Shown: positions 40,382-50,008, counted from the stretch's first letter. The stretch is DNA of 64,000 bases from Lentzea terrae (GCF_003265345.1 NZ_QFWW01000035.1:124001-188000); one strand, 5' to 3'. The notes: generated from the sequence alone by a model not told the origin. Translations and numbers: made by a program.

Positions 40382-41203
40382 CTAGGGCAGCCGGGCCCTA
40401 CTGGGTGTCACACTCCGGCCCTCCCGCGCGATCGCCCTGCGGATGTGCCCTGGTGGGACCAGTCGGCGCAGCCCAGGTGGGATCAGCAGAGCCGTCCGGC
40501 GCAACATCCGCAGCCGAAGGGTCGCGTTCCGATACGGCGCATGGCCGTGCAGATCTATTGCCCAATCGGGCAGCACCGAGTACGCGAGGTGGCCGACCAG
40601 CACTTTGTAGACGGGCATGGCGTGGCGCAGAACACCCTGAGTGGCCGGTCCGTGCAGGAAGTCGTAGATCAACTCGGAGTCGGCGGTCCTGCGCAGGATC
40701 GGCCGGACGGTCTCGAAGTACTCCTCCATTTCTCTGCGCGACCCCGGCACTTCGTCCGCGTGCAGGCCCACGAGCGTCGCGGCGAACCGTTGCTCTGCGT
40801 AATACCGGTCCTTTTGCCGGTCCGTTAACTCATAACCGGCGCGGTTGAGAACCGTCTCGAAGCTGTAGACCTCGGAGCAATGCACCCAGAGCAGCAACTC
40901 CGGCTCGTCGACCCGGAACGTCCTGCCGTCGACCACCCCGCGCAGGCCGCGGTGGGTGGCTCGCACCCGCGCCGCGGCCGCTTCGATCGCCTCGTCGGTG
41001 CCGTAGACGCCGAGTCCGACGAAGTCCGCCGTGCGCCGCAGCCGTCCGAACGGGTCGGTCTTGAAGTTGGAGTTCTGCACGACGCCCGCGACCGCTTTCG
41101 GGTGCAGGGCCTGCAGGTAGAGGCTCGAGATGCCGGCGACCCACATCATCGGGTCGGCGTACATCTGCCAGCTCACGGAGTTCGGGTCGTTCGGTTCGAG
41201 CAT
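40382..41203 (-). CDS. Oxygenase MpaB family (DUF2236) protein
   Basis: The 273-residue product fits the DUF2236/MpaB family (related to latex-clearing protein): SLYLQALHPKAVAGV, FGRLRRTADFVGLGVYGT, LLWVHCSEVYSF with the family His pairs, and FLHGPATQGVLRH. Members are haem-dependent oxygenases; the substrate here is unknown. ATG 41203 is used. The gene overlaps no neighbour but lies 34 bp from the divergent PPOX gene. Confidence 0.8.
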   Translation of the reverse strand: MLEPNDPNSVSWQMYADPMMWVAGISSLYLQALHPKAVAGVVQNSNFKTDPFGRLRRTADFVGLGVYGTDEAIEAAAARVRATHRGLRGVVDGRTFRVDEPELLLWVHCSEVYSFETVLNRAGYELTDRQKDRYYAEQRFAATLVGLHADEVPGSRREMEEYFETVRPILRRTADSELIYDFLHGPATQGVLRHAMPVYKVLVGHLAYSVLPDWAIDLHGHAPYRNATLRLRMLRRTALLIPPGLRRLVPPGHIRRAIAREGRSVTPSRARLP

Positions 41204-41237
41204 GCGGACATCGTCTCGTCTCGCGAAGATGATGGCC

Positions 41238-41648
41238 ATGGACCTGGACCAGGCACGGGAAGTGCTCCGCAGCCAACACCGCGCGGTGTTCTGCGCACTC
41301 AAGTCGGACGGCACGCCGGCCATGTCGCCGGTGCTCGTCGCGTTGGACGACAACGGTGATGTGCTCGTCTCCACGCGAGCTACGGCCTACAAGACCAAGC
41401 AAGTCCAGCGCGATCCGGCCGTCTCGCTGTGCGTGCTGCCGGACAGCTTCTTCGGGCGGTGGATCCAGATCAACGGCACCGCGACGGTCGTGCCGTTGCC
41501 GGACGCCATGGACCTGCTGGTCCAGTACTACCGGACGATCTCCGGCGAGCACCCCGACTGGAACGACTACCGTGCGGCGATGGAACGTGAGCAGCGGGTG
41601 GTGCTGCGCATCACGCTGACCGGGGCGGGACCGGACAGGACGGGGTGA
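41238..41648 (+). CDS. PPOX-class F420-dependent flavin/deazaflavin oxidoreductase
   Basis: A 136-residue split-barrel protein (LDQAREVLRSQHRAVFCALK at the N-terminus, RATAYKTKQVQRDPAVSLCV and FFGRWIQINGTATVV). These are features of the PNPOx-like family that uses F420 in actinomycetes. Start may be ATG 41229, 41232 or 41238; none has a strong ribosome-binding site. It is divergent from the DUF2236 gene, so a shared control region overlaps both start regions. Confidence 0.8.
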   Translation: MDLDQAREVLRSQHRAVFCALKSDGTPAMSPVLVALDDNGDVLVSTRATAYKTKQVQRDPAVSLCVLPDSFFGRWIQINGTATVVPLPDAMDLLVQYYRTISGEHPDWNDYRAAMEREQRVVLRITLTGAGPDRTG

Positions 41649-41739
41649 TTCTCGGGTCCGCCCGTAACACCGTTAGCGGGAGCAACGATTTCACGCGGAC
41701 GGCGGCTACCGGGCAGGCGGAACCTGGGGAGCGAAAGCG

Positions 41740-42222
41740 ATGACTGGTGTCAGACGCCGCGGCTACTTGGCTGCCGCGGTGGCGGTGATGGGTGCTGCCC
41801 TGGTGGCGGCGTTCTTCGCGGCCCCTCCGGACAAACCGGTGGACATCCGCCTGGTGGCGCCGCCACCACCGGCACCCGAGACCGTCACCGCCACCGCCGA
41901 AACGACCGTTTCCGCTGTCGGTCCGGTGGTGCTCACCACCTCCCCGCCGCCGCCACCGGTACCTGCCCGGCCCCTGCCGCGTCAGTCGCCGGCGCCGACC
42001 ACGTCGTCGGTGCCCACGACGGCGTCCAAGCCGCGCGGCCTCCTCGACTTCCTGCGCTGCGACTACAAGTACTTCGACGGCGACGAGATCGAACGCTGCC
42101 TGCCGTGGCCGCTCACGCCGAAAGAGCTGTGCCAGTACGTGGAGGACCACCAACTGGACCTGGTCGACGTGCGCGACCGCAACGGCCGTGAGCTCGACGA
42201 GCTCGACTTCGACTGCGACTAG
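41740..42222 (+). CDS. Exported Pro/Thr-rich protein with a C-terminal Asp-rich domain
   Basis: A 160-residue protein: signal/anchor helix (residues 8-28), a Pro/Thr/Val-rich linker (residues 40-98), then a compact domain with three Cys (LRCDYKYFD, IERCLPW, ELCQYVED) ending NGRELDELDFDCD. The Asp-rich end resembles calcium-binding excalibur-type tails but is not a clear match. GGGGAGCG precedes the ATG. Surface location is likely. Confidence 0.6.
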   Translation: MTGVRRRGYLAAAVAVMGAALVAAFFAAPPDKPVDIRLVAPPPPAPETVTATAETTVSAVGPVVLTTSPPPPPVPARPLPRQSPAPTTSSVPTTASKPRGLLDFLRCDYKYFDGDEIERCLPWPLTPKELCQYVEDHQLDLVDVRDRNGRELDELDFDCD

Positions 42223-45200
42223 CCCTTGAGTTCGGCCAGTTGGCGCAGGTTCGCCTCCGCTCTGGTGCCGAGCAGCTGGGCCTCACCGAGGTAGTGGTCG
42301 TCGATCAACGCCTCGACCTCGGCGTCGTTCATCGCCGGGACGATCCTCGCCGCCATCCGGTTCATGTTGCGGTAGCTGCCCTGCAACAGGAACTCCCCGC
42401 CGCTCGCCGCCGACGCGATGTACTCCTGGTTGACCTTGAGCACGACCTCCTGGATCCGTTGCAGCTTGCGGACCACGGACAGCATCCGGTCGAGCTCGAC
42501 GGTTTCGTACTCGTGCCTGATGCTCTCGCCGTTCGCCAGGCGCACCAACGGTTCCACGTCGACGCCGCCCAGGGTCGGGTTGGAGCCGGACGCGTTCTCC
42601 AGGTAGCTCAACGCAAACAGGGCGTCGCGACCGGACAGCACGTCGCCGAGGTTCCACACGTCCGCGCGGTTCGCGAGCATGTCCGGAACCCTGAAGGCAC
42701 GGCCCGTCTCGGTGTACGGGTTGCCCGCCATCGACACGGCGAACCGCTTGCCCCGCAGGTCGAACGTGCGTGTCTCGCCGTCCCAGACGCCGTCAACGCG
42801 TCGTTGTGCGTCGCACAGCGAGATGAACTTCTGCAGCAGCTCAGGTGATGTGTGCTGGATGTCGTCGAGGTGCAGCAGAACGTTGCTGCCCAGGGCGAAC
42901 GCGAAGTTGATCCGCTCGACCTCCTGGCGTGCGGTGGCATTTGGTGCCTCCTCCGGGTCGAGCGAGGTGACGCCGCTGCCCAGCGCCGGGCCGTTGACCT
43001 TGACGAACACCATGCCCAGGCGGTTCGCGACGTACTCCATCAGCGTCGTCTTGCCGTAGCCGGGCGGGGAGATCAGCATCAGCAGGCCCGTGCCGTCGTT
43101 GAGCTGCTTCGCGAGGTTGTCGCCGATCAACGGCAGGTAGACCTCGTTCAGCAACCTGTTGCGCACGAACGTGTTCAGCACCGCGGGGCGGTAGTCGTCG
43201 AGCCTGAGCCGCCGGCGTTCCTCGGCGAGCAGCTCGTCGCGCTGGCGCTGGTACGCCCGGAACGCCGGGACCTGCTCCGCGCGGAAGTTCCGCAGCCTGG
43301 TCAGGGTCTCGTCCAGGCGGAGCTCCATGGACTGGTTGCTGACGCGCGGGTGTGTGCCGAGCAGACCGGTGACCGACTCGGTCAGCGCGGCGCTGGAGTC
43401 GTACCGGGGCAGGTCGGTGAGCAGGACCGCGACCACCTCGGGGAGCTCGGGGCAGGTCTCGTCGCCGAGGAACGCGTTCAGCCACGCCTCGATCAGGTCG
43501 CGGTCGTGCAGCTCCTCGGTGACGACCGCGCGGAACCTGTCGATCACCGTGCGGGCGGCCTTGCTGGTGACGAATCCCTTGGGCTCGCAGGCGAGTTCCT
43601 CGAACAGGTACTCCGCAGCCAGGCCGTCGATGCCGAACTGCTCGGTCAGCTCCGGAATGCCGTGCGTACCACCGAAGATCGTGCGGGCGCGGGCCAGCGA
43701 CTCGGCCTTGCGCGTCCACACCTCACGTTGGTCCGCCGACTGCTCGGACCAGAAGATCTGGGCTGCGGCGCGCGTGGCGGGCGGGTACCTCAGCAGCCCG
43801 GCACCGGCGTGAAGTCGTTGCAGGACAGCGAGAATCTTCGCGGCGTCGTGGTCGTGGACGCCCTTCTCGTAGCCCTCGTCGTAGCGTTCCGCGGCCGCGT
43901 TGGCCACGTCGTCGCGGCCCTCCGCGAGCAGGCAGCCGGCGAGGTGCTCCGACCGGTAGACGTCCTGGGTCTCGGAAACCAGCAACTGGTCCCAGAACTG
44001 ACGTGTGTGCTCGAAGCCCGAGACCTCGCTGCGGTAGTCGGTACCGGTGACCGCGTAGAACAACCGGCCGTCGCGCGGCACCAGGGTGAGGTTCATCGGC
44101 TCGGTCGTCACCGGGAAGCGGTGACGACCGAGCACGATCGACGCGCCGTCGTACAGATCGGCCCGGTCGCGCAGTGCCCGGCCTCCCTCTTGCCGGGCAT
44201 CGCGCAGACTCGCGTCGAGCTCGTCCGCCCGCACGTCACCGAGCTCGCGCAGCTCGGCCGCGACGTTGCGGACCTTGGCGACCATGGGATCGCCGGCGAA
44301 GTACGTGTTGATCTCGTCGGTCGAGGTGAGCTTCCCGAGGCGACGGCGGATCGTACCGAGCACGCGTTCGGCCGACTGCACCAGCCGGTCGGCTTTGCGC
44401 GCCCGTTCGTCGAGCAACGTCTGCTTGCGCGCGGAGAACGCCTCGTAGACGTCCGTGCGCTTGGCCCCGATCTGCGCCAGGAAGTCGTCGAACTCGCCGA
44501 ACCGCGACTCCAGGTTCTCGAGCTGCAGCAGCAACCGGCCGAGCTGGTCGTCGCAGCGCTGCGGGGTGTCGGCGACCGACAGCGCGCCGGTGATGGCCTG
44601 GCCGAGCAGCGCGAACTCGGCGGCGAACTCGGCTCTGCCCTCGGCGTTCGCGAGCTGGGCCCTGCGACCGTCCACAGTGGCCCGGGCCCGGTTCACCGCG
44701 GCCAGGACCTCGCCGATGCTCGCCAGGATCGCCGTGCGGGTGGTCGTGTCGGCGGCATCGAGCGTGCTGACGACCTCGGTCAGCACCTCCAGACCGGTCT
44801 GCTGCTGCGCGAGCCGTTCGCGCAGCGGCTTGGCCTCGGCCGCGGTCTTCAGCTCCGCGGCCGCGATCTGCTCGATCTCCTCGTGGTACTGGGCGAACGC
44901 GCCCTCGCCGCTGAGGAAAGCGACGGCCCTGCGCGCACTGGCACCCAGTTCCTCGACGAGCTCGGCTTCGCGCCGGTCGATCTCCTCGACGTCGACGTAC
45001 CTGAGGTCCTTGAGGGTGATCAGCCGGCCCTGCGCGGACCGCAGATCGGCGAGCAGGCGGACCCACTCGTCGGCGCTCCTCGGTGCCGCCGACCTGGCCA
45101 GCCTGATCAGCGAGGCGAGCTTCTCCGAGGCTGTGTGGAGCTGCTCGGCGGCGTGCTCGGTGAGCTTGCGGACGGCCTCGAACTCGTCCAGCACCTGTTC

Positions 45201-46625
45201 GGCGGTGGCGCGGACGGCCAGCACGTCGTCCCTGAGCCCCAGCTCGGCGAGCCAGTGCACGCTGTCGATCACCCTGGTGCACAACGCGATCAGGCCTTCG
45301 AACACCGGGGCGCTCGGGGTCATCTCGGCGGCCATCCTGGTCACCGACAGGCAGTCCGAGATGCCGCGGACCAGTTCGGCGTTGCCGATGCGGGCCAGCG
45401 GTCCGGTCTCCTCGGGGAGCACCTCGTCCGCCACGAACGGGGTGCGCCAGACCTGCATCGGGTGCACGCGAACGGGTTCGGGGCTGGTCTCGCGGAAGAC
45501 GACCAGCGTGCCGTCGGGGAAGAGCGAGTAGCCGTGGCACGTGATCGGTGTGGCGACTTCCTTGCGGATCACGTTGTAGGGCAACAGCAAGCTGCGGCCC
45601 TCGCGGCGGGCGTGGTAGACGAACAGCACGTCCTCGCCGTTCGCCGACCGGATGACCCGCTCGAACTCCAGCTCGTCGGTGTCGACGTCGAAGGTCTTGT
45701 CCGCACCCGTGACGAGGTAGTAGCCGCCCGGGAAGATGATCCCCTGGTCTTCTGGGAGTCGTTGGCACGCCTGGCCGATGCCGTCGAGCCTGGCGACGGT
45801 CTTGGTGCGGGTGTTGAAGACCAGGTGCCGCCAGACCGTCTCGTTGTACGGGCGGATCCTGAGCAGGATCAACGGGCCGACGCGGGCGTAGTGCACGTCG
45901 GCGTCCGCGAGGCTCTGCAACGGCTCGTCGACGGGCTCCTCGTAGATGCCCTGGCCGACCTCGGTGTTGTTCTCGATCTTGACGGTCAGCGTGCCGCCGA
46001 CCGTCTCGACGAAGACCTCGTTCTCGATCGCGATGTGCGGGTGCCGGCCGAGCACGTGCTGGTCGCGGGTGGTCTCCACCCAGTTGACGTCGTGCGAGGG
46101 CGGGAACACGTGGTCGCGGTCGCCGCGGTTGTCGAGGTAGGTGACCGTGCCGTCGACCGCGATGTCCCAGCGCAGCACGCGGATGTCCTCGATCCGCGCG
46201 CCGGTCTGGAACACCGCGAGCAGCCGTGCCTCCACGATCCGCAGCTGCAGCAGCCTGGTCTCGCGGTAGTAGCGGTAGAGCTCGGCGAAGTCGTTGCGGA
46301 ACCTCGGATCGTGCAGGAACTCCGCGTCGATCGTGCCGAAGTCCTTGCCGTGGACCGCGAAGACGTCGTCCACCGTCGTCTCGGGCTTGAGGCCGAGGAA
46401 CACGTTGTAGCCGAACAGCATCGTCTCGCCGATCGGCACGATGTCGCGTGGCACGCAGTTGTTCTCGGTGCGGATGCGTTCGGTGGCAACGAGTTCGAGG
46501 GCAGTGCTGCCGAACGTCTCGACGCGCTTTGCGTTCAGCGCCTCGGTGCTCCGGGCGAGCCCGCTGGCCTGTTCGGCCAGCCGGGCTCGCAGCACCTCGT
46601 AGGTGCCGGCGTCGAGCTGGGTCAT
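42219..46625 (-). CDS. Giant AAA+ ATPase (annotated in relatives as DNA repair ATPase)
   Basis: A 1468-residue protein. The N-terminal 440 residues are mainly beta-strand; residues 440-760 form a long coiled coil (LTEHAAEQLHTASEKLASLI onwards); the C-terminal 330 residues are an AAA+ module with Walker A SPPGYGKTTLMEY (Lys1192) and Walker B LLHLDDIQHTSPELLQ (Asp1254-Asp1255), closest to midasin/MoxR-like ATPases. The name DNA repair ATPase is not supported by direct evidence. Its ATG overlaps the flotillin stop (ATGA, 46622-46625), so it works with that membrane scaffold. Confidence 0.82.
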   Translation of the reverse strand: MTQLDAGTYEVLRARLAEQASGLARSTEALNAKRVETFGSTALELVATERIRTENNCVPRDIVPIGETMLFGYNVFLGLKPETTVDDVFAVHGKDFGTIDAEFLHDPRFRNDFAELYRYYRETRLLQLRIVEARLLAVFQTGARIEDIRVLRWDIAVDGTVTYLDNRGDRDHVFPPSHDVNWVETTRDQHVLGRHPHIAIENEVFVETVGGTLTVKIENNTEVGQGIYEEPVDEPLQSLADADVHYARVGPLILLRIRPYNETVWRHLVFNTRTKTVARLDGIGQACQRLPEDQGIIFPGGYYLVTGADKTFDVDTDELEFERVIRSANGEDVLFVYHARREGRSLLLPYNVIRKEVATPITCHGYSLFPDGTLVVFRETSPEPVRVHPMQVWRTPFVADEVLPEETGPLARIGNAELVRGISDCLSVTRMAAEMTPSAPVFEGLIALCTRVIDSVHWLAELGLRDDVLAVRATAEQVLDEFEAVRKLTEHAAEQLHTASEKLASLIRLARSAAPRSADEWVRLLADLRSAQGRLITLKDLRYVDVEEIDRREAELVEELGASARRAVAFLSGEGAFAQYHEEIEQIAAAELKTAAEAKPLRERLAQQQTGLEVLTEVVSTLDAADTTTRTAILASIGEVLAAVNRARATVDGRRAQLANAEGRAEFAAEFALLGQAITGALSVADTPQRCDDQLGRLLLQLENLESRFGEFDDFLAQIGAKRTDVYEAFSARKQTLLDERARKADRLVQSAERVLGTIRRRLGKLTSTDEINTYFAGDPMVAKVRNVAAELRELGDVRADELDASLRDARQEGGRALRDRADLYDGASIVLGRHRFPVTTEPMNLTLVPRDGRLFYAVTGTDYRSEVSGFEHTRQFWDQLLVSETQDVYRSEHLAGCLLAEGRDDVANAAAERYDEGYEKGVHDHDAAKILAVLQRLHAGAGLLRYPPATRAAAQIFWSEQSADQREVWTRKAESLARARTIFGGTHGIPELTEQFGIDGLAAEYLFEELACEPKGFVTSKAARTVIDRFRAVVTEELHDRDLIEAWLNAFLGDETCPELPEVVAVLLTDLPRYDSSAALTESVTGLLGTHPRVSNQSMELRLDETLTRLRNFRAEQVPAFRAYQRQRDELLAEERRRLRLDDYRPAVLNTFVRNRLLNEVYLPLIGDNLAKQLNDGTGLLMLISPPGYGKTTLMEYVANRLGMVFVKVNGPALGSGVTSLDPEEAPNATARQEVERINFAFALGSNVLLHLDDIQHTSPELLQKFISLCDAQRRVDGVWDGETRTFDLRGKRFAVSMAGNPYTETGRAFRVPDMLANRADVWNLGDVLSGRDALFALSYLENASGSNPTLGGVDVEPLVRLANGESIRHEYETVELDRMLSVVRKLQRIQEVVLKVNQEYIASAASGGEFLLQGSYRNMNRMAARIVPAMNDAEVEALIDDHYLGEAQLLGTRAEANLRQLAELKG

Positions 46626-48547
46626 GCGTTCTGCCCGTTGACCTTGGCCATCTGAGTCAGGGCCAGGGCAGCGGCCAGGTTCTGCGCGTCACCGGTGGTG
46701 AACGAGCTGAGGATCTTGGTCAGGTCCTCCGGGAAGTTCGCCGTCCCGTCCATCCACTTGGCGCCCAACGCCTGCACGACGTCGGAGCTGCCGACGAACC
46801 CGTCGACCTGCTTGCCCGCGGTGATCGCGTTCGCGATCTTGTCGAAGAACATCGTGTCGCCACCGATGATGTCGATGTCGGCCTTCTCCAGCCCGGCCGC
46901 GAGGACCATGGCCTGGGCCTCGGCGACCTGGCGCTGCACATCGATGCCCTTGAGCCGGATCTCCTTCTCCGCCTCCAGGCGCAGTCGGTACTCCTCGTGC
47001 TCGCGGGTGGCGCTGTCGAGCGCGGCCATCGCCTCCGCTTTGTGCGACAAGCCTTCCGCCTCGCCCTTGAGGCGCTCCTTGATGCCCTCGGCGTCGGCGA
47101 GCGCCTTCTCGCGGTCGACGACGGCCTCGGCGCGACCGATCTTCTCGATGGCGTCGGCGTCGCGTTCCTTGACCTGGACGTTCGCCAGCCCCGCCGCGGC
47201 GGTCTCGGCCTGGACGCCCTCGGCGAGCCGGATCTTGGCGCGGGCGTCGAGGTCGGCGGCCTGCTGGCGCGACTCGGCGAGCACGACGACCTCGCGGGCC
47301 TTGTGCTGCGCGGCCTGTTCCGCGGCCTCGGCGGCCTTGATGTCCTTGACCAGCGACTGCTGCGCCTCGGCCTCCGCCATGATCACGATCTGCTGGCGCT
47401 CGCGCTCGGCCTCCTCGACCGCACGCAGGCGCTTGATGTTCTCCTCCTGCTCGGCGACGGTCTTCTCCACCGCGACCCGCTCGCGCACCAGGTCGGCGAT
47501 GGCGCGACGCTCGTGCTCGAGCTCCTTGTCCTTCTCGATCATGCGCAGCGCGGTCTCGCGTTCGCGGGCGATGACCTCCAGCATCCGGTCCTTCTCGATG
47601 CGCTCGGTCTCGACGGCGATCACCCGCTCGCGGTTCTTCTCCGCCACGGCGATCTCGCGGGCCTTGTTCTCGGTCTGGATGCCGAGCTGCTCTTCGGTGC
47701 GGATGAACGCGGTGTTGGCCTTGAGCCGCTCCTCGGCCTGGACCTTCTGGGTCTCCGCCTCCTGCTGCGCGCGGGCGGTCTCGATCTCGCGCTTCTGCCT
47801 GATCTCCGCGTCCGCCTGCCTGCGCTCCAGCTCGAGGATCGCCTCACGCGCGCTGACGTTCTGGCGCGTGATCTCCTTCTCCTCGTTGCGGGTGAACTCG
47901 TTGGTCTTGACGTGCTCGATCGCGGTCAGCTCGGTGATCTTGCGAATGCCCTGCGCGTCCAGGATGTTCGCCGGGTCGAGCTGCTTGAGCGGCGTCTGCT
48001 CCAGGTAGTCGATGGCCGCGTCCTCGAGGCTGTAGCCGTTGAGGTCGGTGCCGATGACCTGGACGATCCGGTCGCGGAACTCGTCGCGGTGGGTGTAGAG
48101 GTCGACGAAGTCGAGCTGCTTGCCGACGGTCTTGAGCGCCTCGGAGAACTTGGCGTTGAACAGCTCCTGCAGCGTGGCCTCGTGGCTCGCGCGTTCGGTG
48201 CCGATCGCCTGCGCGACCTTGATGACGTCCTCGACGGTCTTGTTGACCCGCACGAAGAACGTGATGCGGATGTCCGCGCGGATGTTGTCCTTGCAGATCA
48301 GGCCCTCGTTGCCGGCTCTGCGGATCTCGATGGTCTTCACCGAGATGTCCATCGTCTCGCATCTGTGCAGGACCGGGAGGACCACGGTGCCGGTGAAGGT
48401 CACGTCGACCTTGCGCATCTTCGAGACGATCAGCGCCTTGCCCTGCTCGCACTTCTTGAACAGCCTGCTCAGCGTGATCGTCGCCAAGATCAGCACGACC
48501 ACGACCACCGCGATCAGCACGAGCAATCCCGTGGAAATCGCACCCAT
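46622..48547 (-). CDS. Flotillin/SPFH-domain protein (YqiK-like)
   Basis: The 641-residue protein has one N-terminal transmembrane helix (LLVLIAVVVVVLILATITL), an SPFH domain (about 35-230, including SVKTIEIRRAGNEGLICKDN), and a very long charged coiled coil (230-560) with AE-rich repeats. The C-terminus has the flotillin-type ANAITAGKQ region. It forms membrane microdomain scaffolds. It is sandwiched in one operon between a NfeD-like OB-fold protein and a giant AAA+ ATPase. This grouping recalls E. coli yqiJ-yqiK, with the ATPase as an actinobacterial addition. Confidence 0.9.
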   Translation of the reverse strand: MGAISTGLLVLIAVVVVVLILATITLSRLFKKCEQGKALIVSKMRKVDVTFTGTVVLPVLHRCETMDISVKTIEIRRAGNEGLICKDNIRADIRITFFVRVNKTVEDVIKVAQAIGTERASHEATLQELFNAKFSEALKTVGKQLDFVDLYTHRDEFRDRIVQVIGTDLNGYSLEDAAIDYLEQTPLKQLDPANILDAQGIRKITELTAIEHVKTNEFTRNEEKEITRQNVSAREAILELERRQADAEIRQKREIETARAQQEAETQKVQAEERLKANTAFIRTEEQLGIQTENKAREIAVAEKNRERVIAVETERIEKDRMLEVIARERETALRMIEKDKELEHERRAIADLVRERVAVEKTVAEQEENIKRLRAVEEAERERQQIVIMAEAEAQQSLVKDIKAAEAAEQAAQHKAREVVVLAESRQQAADLDARAKIRLAEGVQAETAAAGLANVQVKERDADAIEKIGRAEAVVDREKALADAEGIKERLKGEAEGLSHKAEAMAALDSATREHEEYRLRLEAEKEIRLKGIDVQRQVAEAQAMVLAAGLEKADIDIIGGDTMFFDKIANAITAGKQVDGFVGSSDVVQALGAKWMDGTANFPEDLTKILSSFTTGDAQNLAAALALTQMAKVNGQNA

Positions 48548-48548
48548 G

Positions 48549-49082
48549 TCAGCCCCCTGTGGTGATGTCCACGACCCAGAAGAACTCGCCTTCGGCGTCG
48601 TAGTCGAAGATCAGCGCGGTCTGTCCCGCCTTCAGTTCAGTGCTCTGCGCGGCGCGCACCTGCACGACAGCCGTGCCACCGTCGTCCGCGGTGACCTCGG
48701 CCTGCCCGTAGTTCTCGGTGACCCGCGCCGTCCGCACGATCGCCGTGCGGCCGACGAAGTCGTTGCGGGACGCGGGTTTCTCCGGCTTGGTCCAGTTCCG
48801 CACCGGGATGCTGAGGATCTTCGTGAGCAACGCGCCGATGAGCAGCGCGCCGGCGAGCACGACGTACCGGAGCTTGCCCTCCGGCGTCAGCACCGTGCCG
48901 ACCAGCGCGGCGAACCACGTGATCACGATGAACATCGAGATGGAGATCGGCAGTACCGGGGCGTGCAGGTGGTCCATGCCGACCAGCGCTGCCGTGAGCC
49001 AGTACGCCAGCACCACGAGCACCAGAAAGCTGAACAGCACGGTCGGAAACGCCAGCGCCGCGGCCACGAACTCGGTCATCAT
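48549..49082 (-). CDS. NfeD/YqiJ-like membrane protein with OB-fold
   Basis: The 177-residue product has about three transmembrane segments (residues 8-30, 45-62, 70-88) and a C-terminal OB-fold (NDFVGRTAIVRTARVTENYG, QAEVTADDGGTAVVQVRAAQ). It is the typical partner of SPFH proteins. It lies 1 bp upstream of the flotillin gene in the operon; ATG 49082 (or 49079) follows a GGGGGCG site. Confidence 0.8.
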   Translation of the reverse strand: MMTEFVAAALAFPTVLFSFLVLVVLAYWLTAALVGMDHLHAPVLPISISMFIVITWFAALVGTVLTPEGKLRYVVLAGALLIGALLTKILSIPVRNWTKPEKPASRNDFVGRTAIVRTARVTENYGQAEVTADDGGTAVVQVRAAQSTELKAGQTALIFDYDAEGEFFWVVDITTGG

Positions 49083-49139
49083 CGCCCCCCTTCTCGCAGT
49101 ATGAATGTCTGGCGGGCGGAATATGTTGAGTTCGCTGGA

Positions 49140-49173
49140 ATGATCGACGTCACTCGATCGTTGACGTGATCAT
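49140..49173. promoter_or_regulatory. Imperfect inverted repeat over the start of the LLM oxidoreductase
   Basis: ATGATCGACGTCA (49140-49152) is mirrored by TGACGTGATCAT (49162-49173) with one missing base. It spans the GTG candidate start and lies in the divergent spacer. It could be an operator controlling either side; it also favours a later ATG start (49172 or 49178). Confidence 0.35.
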
Positions 49174-49993
49174 GGACATGGGGGTTCAGGGACTGAACAT
49201 GGGCGACACGATCGCCCCCGCCGAGACTCTCCGGCTGGCTTCCCTTGTGGAGTCACTCGGTTACCGTTCGTGGTGGGCCGCCGAGCACGTGGTGCTGCCG
49301 AGCCCGAAGGCCGACCCGTCGCCGTCCGAGCCGGACACTCCGCTGCTCGATCCGCTCGTGGGTTTGAGCTTCGTCGCCGCGGTCACCACCCGGCTGGAGC
49401 TGGGCACCGGCATCGTGATCCTCCCGCAGCGCAACCCGGTCGTGCTCGCGAAGCAGGTGGCGTCGCTCGACGTGCTGAGCAGCGGCCGGTTCACGCTCGG
49501 CGTCGGCGCGGGTTACCTGACCCAGGAGCTGACCGCGGTCGGCGTGCCGCTCGCGGACCGCGGCCGCCGGACGGACGAGTACATCGACGCGATGCGGGCG
49601 TTGTGGCACTCACCCGCGCCGGCGTACGACGGCAAGTACGTGTCGTTCAGCGGCGTGGACGCCCACCCGCGCCCGGCCAACGCCCGGATCGCCGTCGGCG
49701 GAGCGTCGGACGGGGCCCTGCGGCGGGCGTTGACGCGTGGGAACGCGTGGATCGGCGTCGGCACGCCCGAGGAGACCGCGGCGAACCTGAAGAGGTTGCG
49801 CAGGTTGTCCGCCATGACGGAGCGGTCGGACTCGCTCGGCGCGTTGGAGATCAACGTCGTGGCCACGGCCGCGCTGGACGCCTCGGTGGTGCGGCAGTAC
49901 GAGGACCTCGGCGTCGACCAGCTGATCGTGTTCCCGTCGTCGATCGACATGCCGCTCGACGAGGCACTGGCGCAGCTGATCACGTTGCGGTAG
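49166..49993 (+). CDS. LLM-class F420-dependent oxidoreductase
   Basis: A 275-residue luciferase-like TIM-barrel enzyme: SLGYRSWWAAEHV, LELGTGIVILPQRNPVVLAK, LDVLSSGRFTLGVGAGYLT, all typical of F420-binding LLM enzymes. Length fits the short subgroup. The substrate is unknown. Start is GTG 49166, or ATG 49172/49178. It is 15 bp upstream of the COG0523 gene and may share its transcript. Confidence 0.88.
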   Translation: MIMDMGVQGLNMGDTIAPAETLRLASLVESLGYRSWWAAEHVVLPSPKADPSPSEPDTPLLDPLVGLSFVAAVTTRLELGTGIVILPQRNPVVLAKQVASLDVLSSGRFTLGVGAGYLTQELTAVGVPLADRGRRTDEYIDAMRALWHSPAPAYDGKYVSFSGVDAHPRPANARIAVGGASDGALRRALTRGNAWIGVGTPEETAANLKRLRRLSAMTERSDSLGALEINVVATAALDASVVRQYEDLGVDQLIVFPSSIDMPLDEALAQLITLR

Positions 49994-50008
49994 GTAGCCT
50001 GAACGGCC

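Noticed and set aside
42852-46655. A 1267-residue plus-strand ORF opposite the AAA+ ATPase gene
   Set aside because: It is the antisense of a gene with intact Walker motifs and an operon context; its product is low-complexity Val/Arg/Gly/Leu-rich, typical of high-GC shadow frames.
46448-48565. A 705-residue plus-strand ORF opposite the flotillin gene
   Set aside because: Antisense shadow of the SPFH coding frame; the sequence is repetitive Leu/Asp/Gly with no domain.
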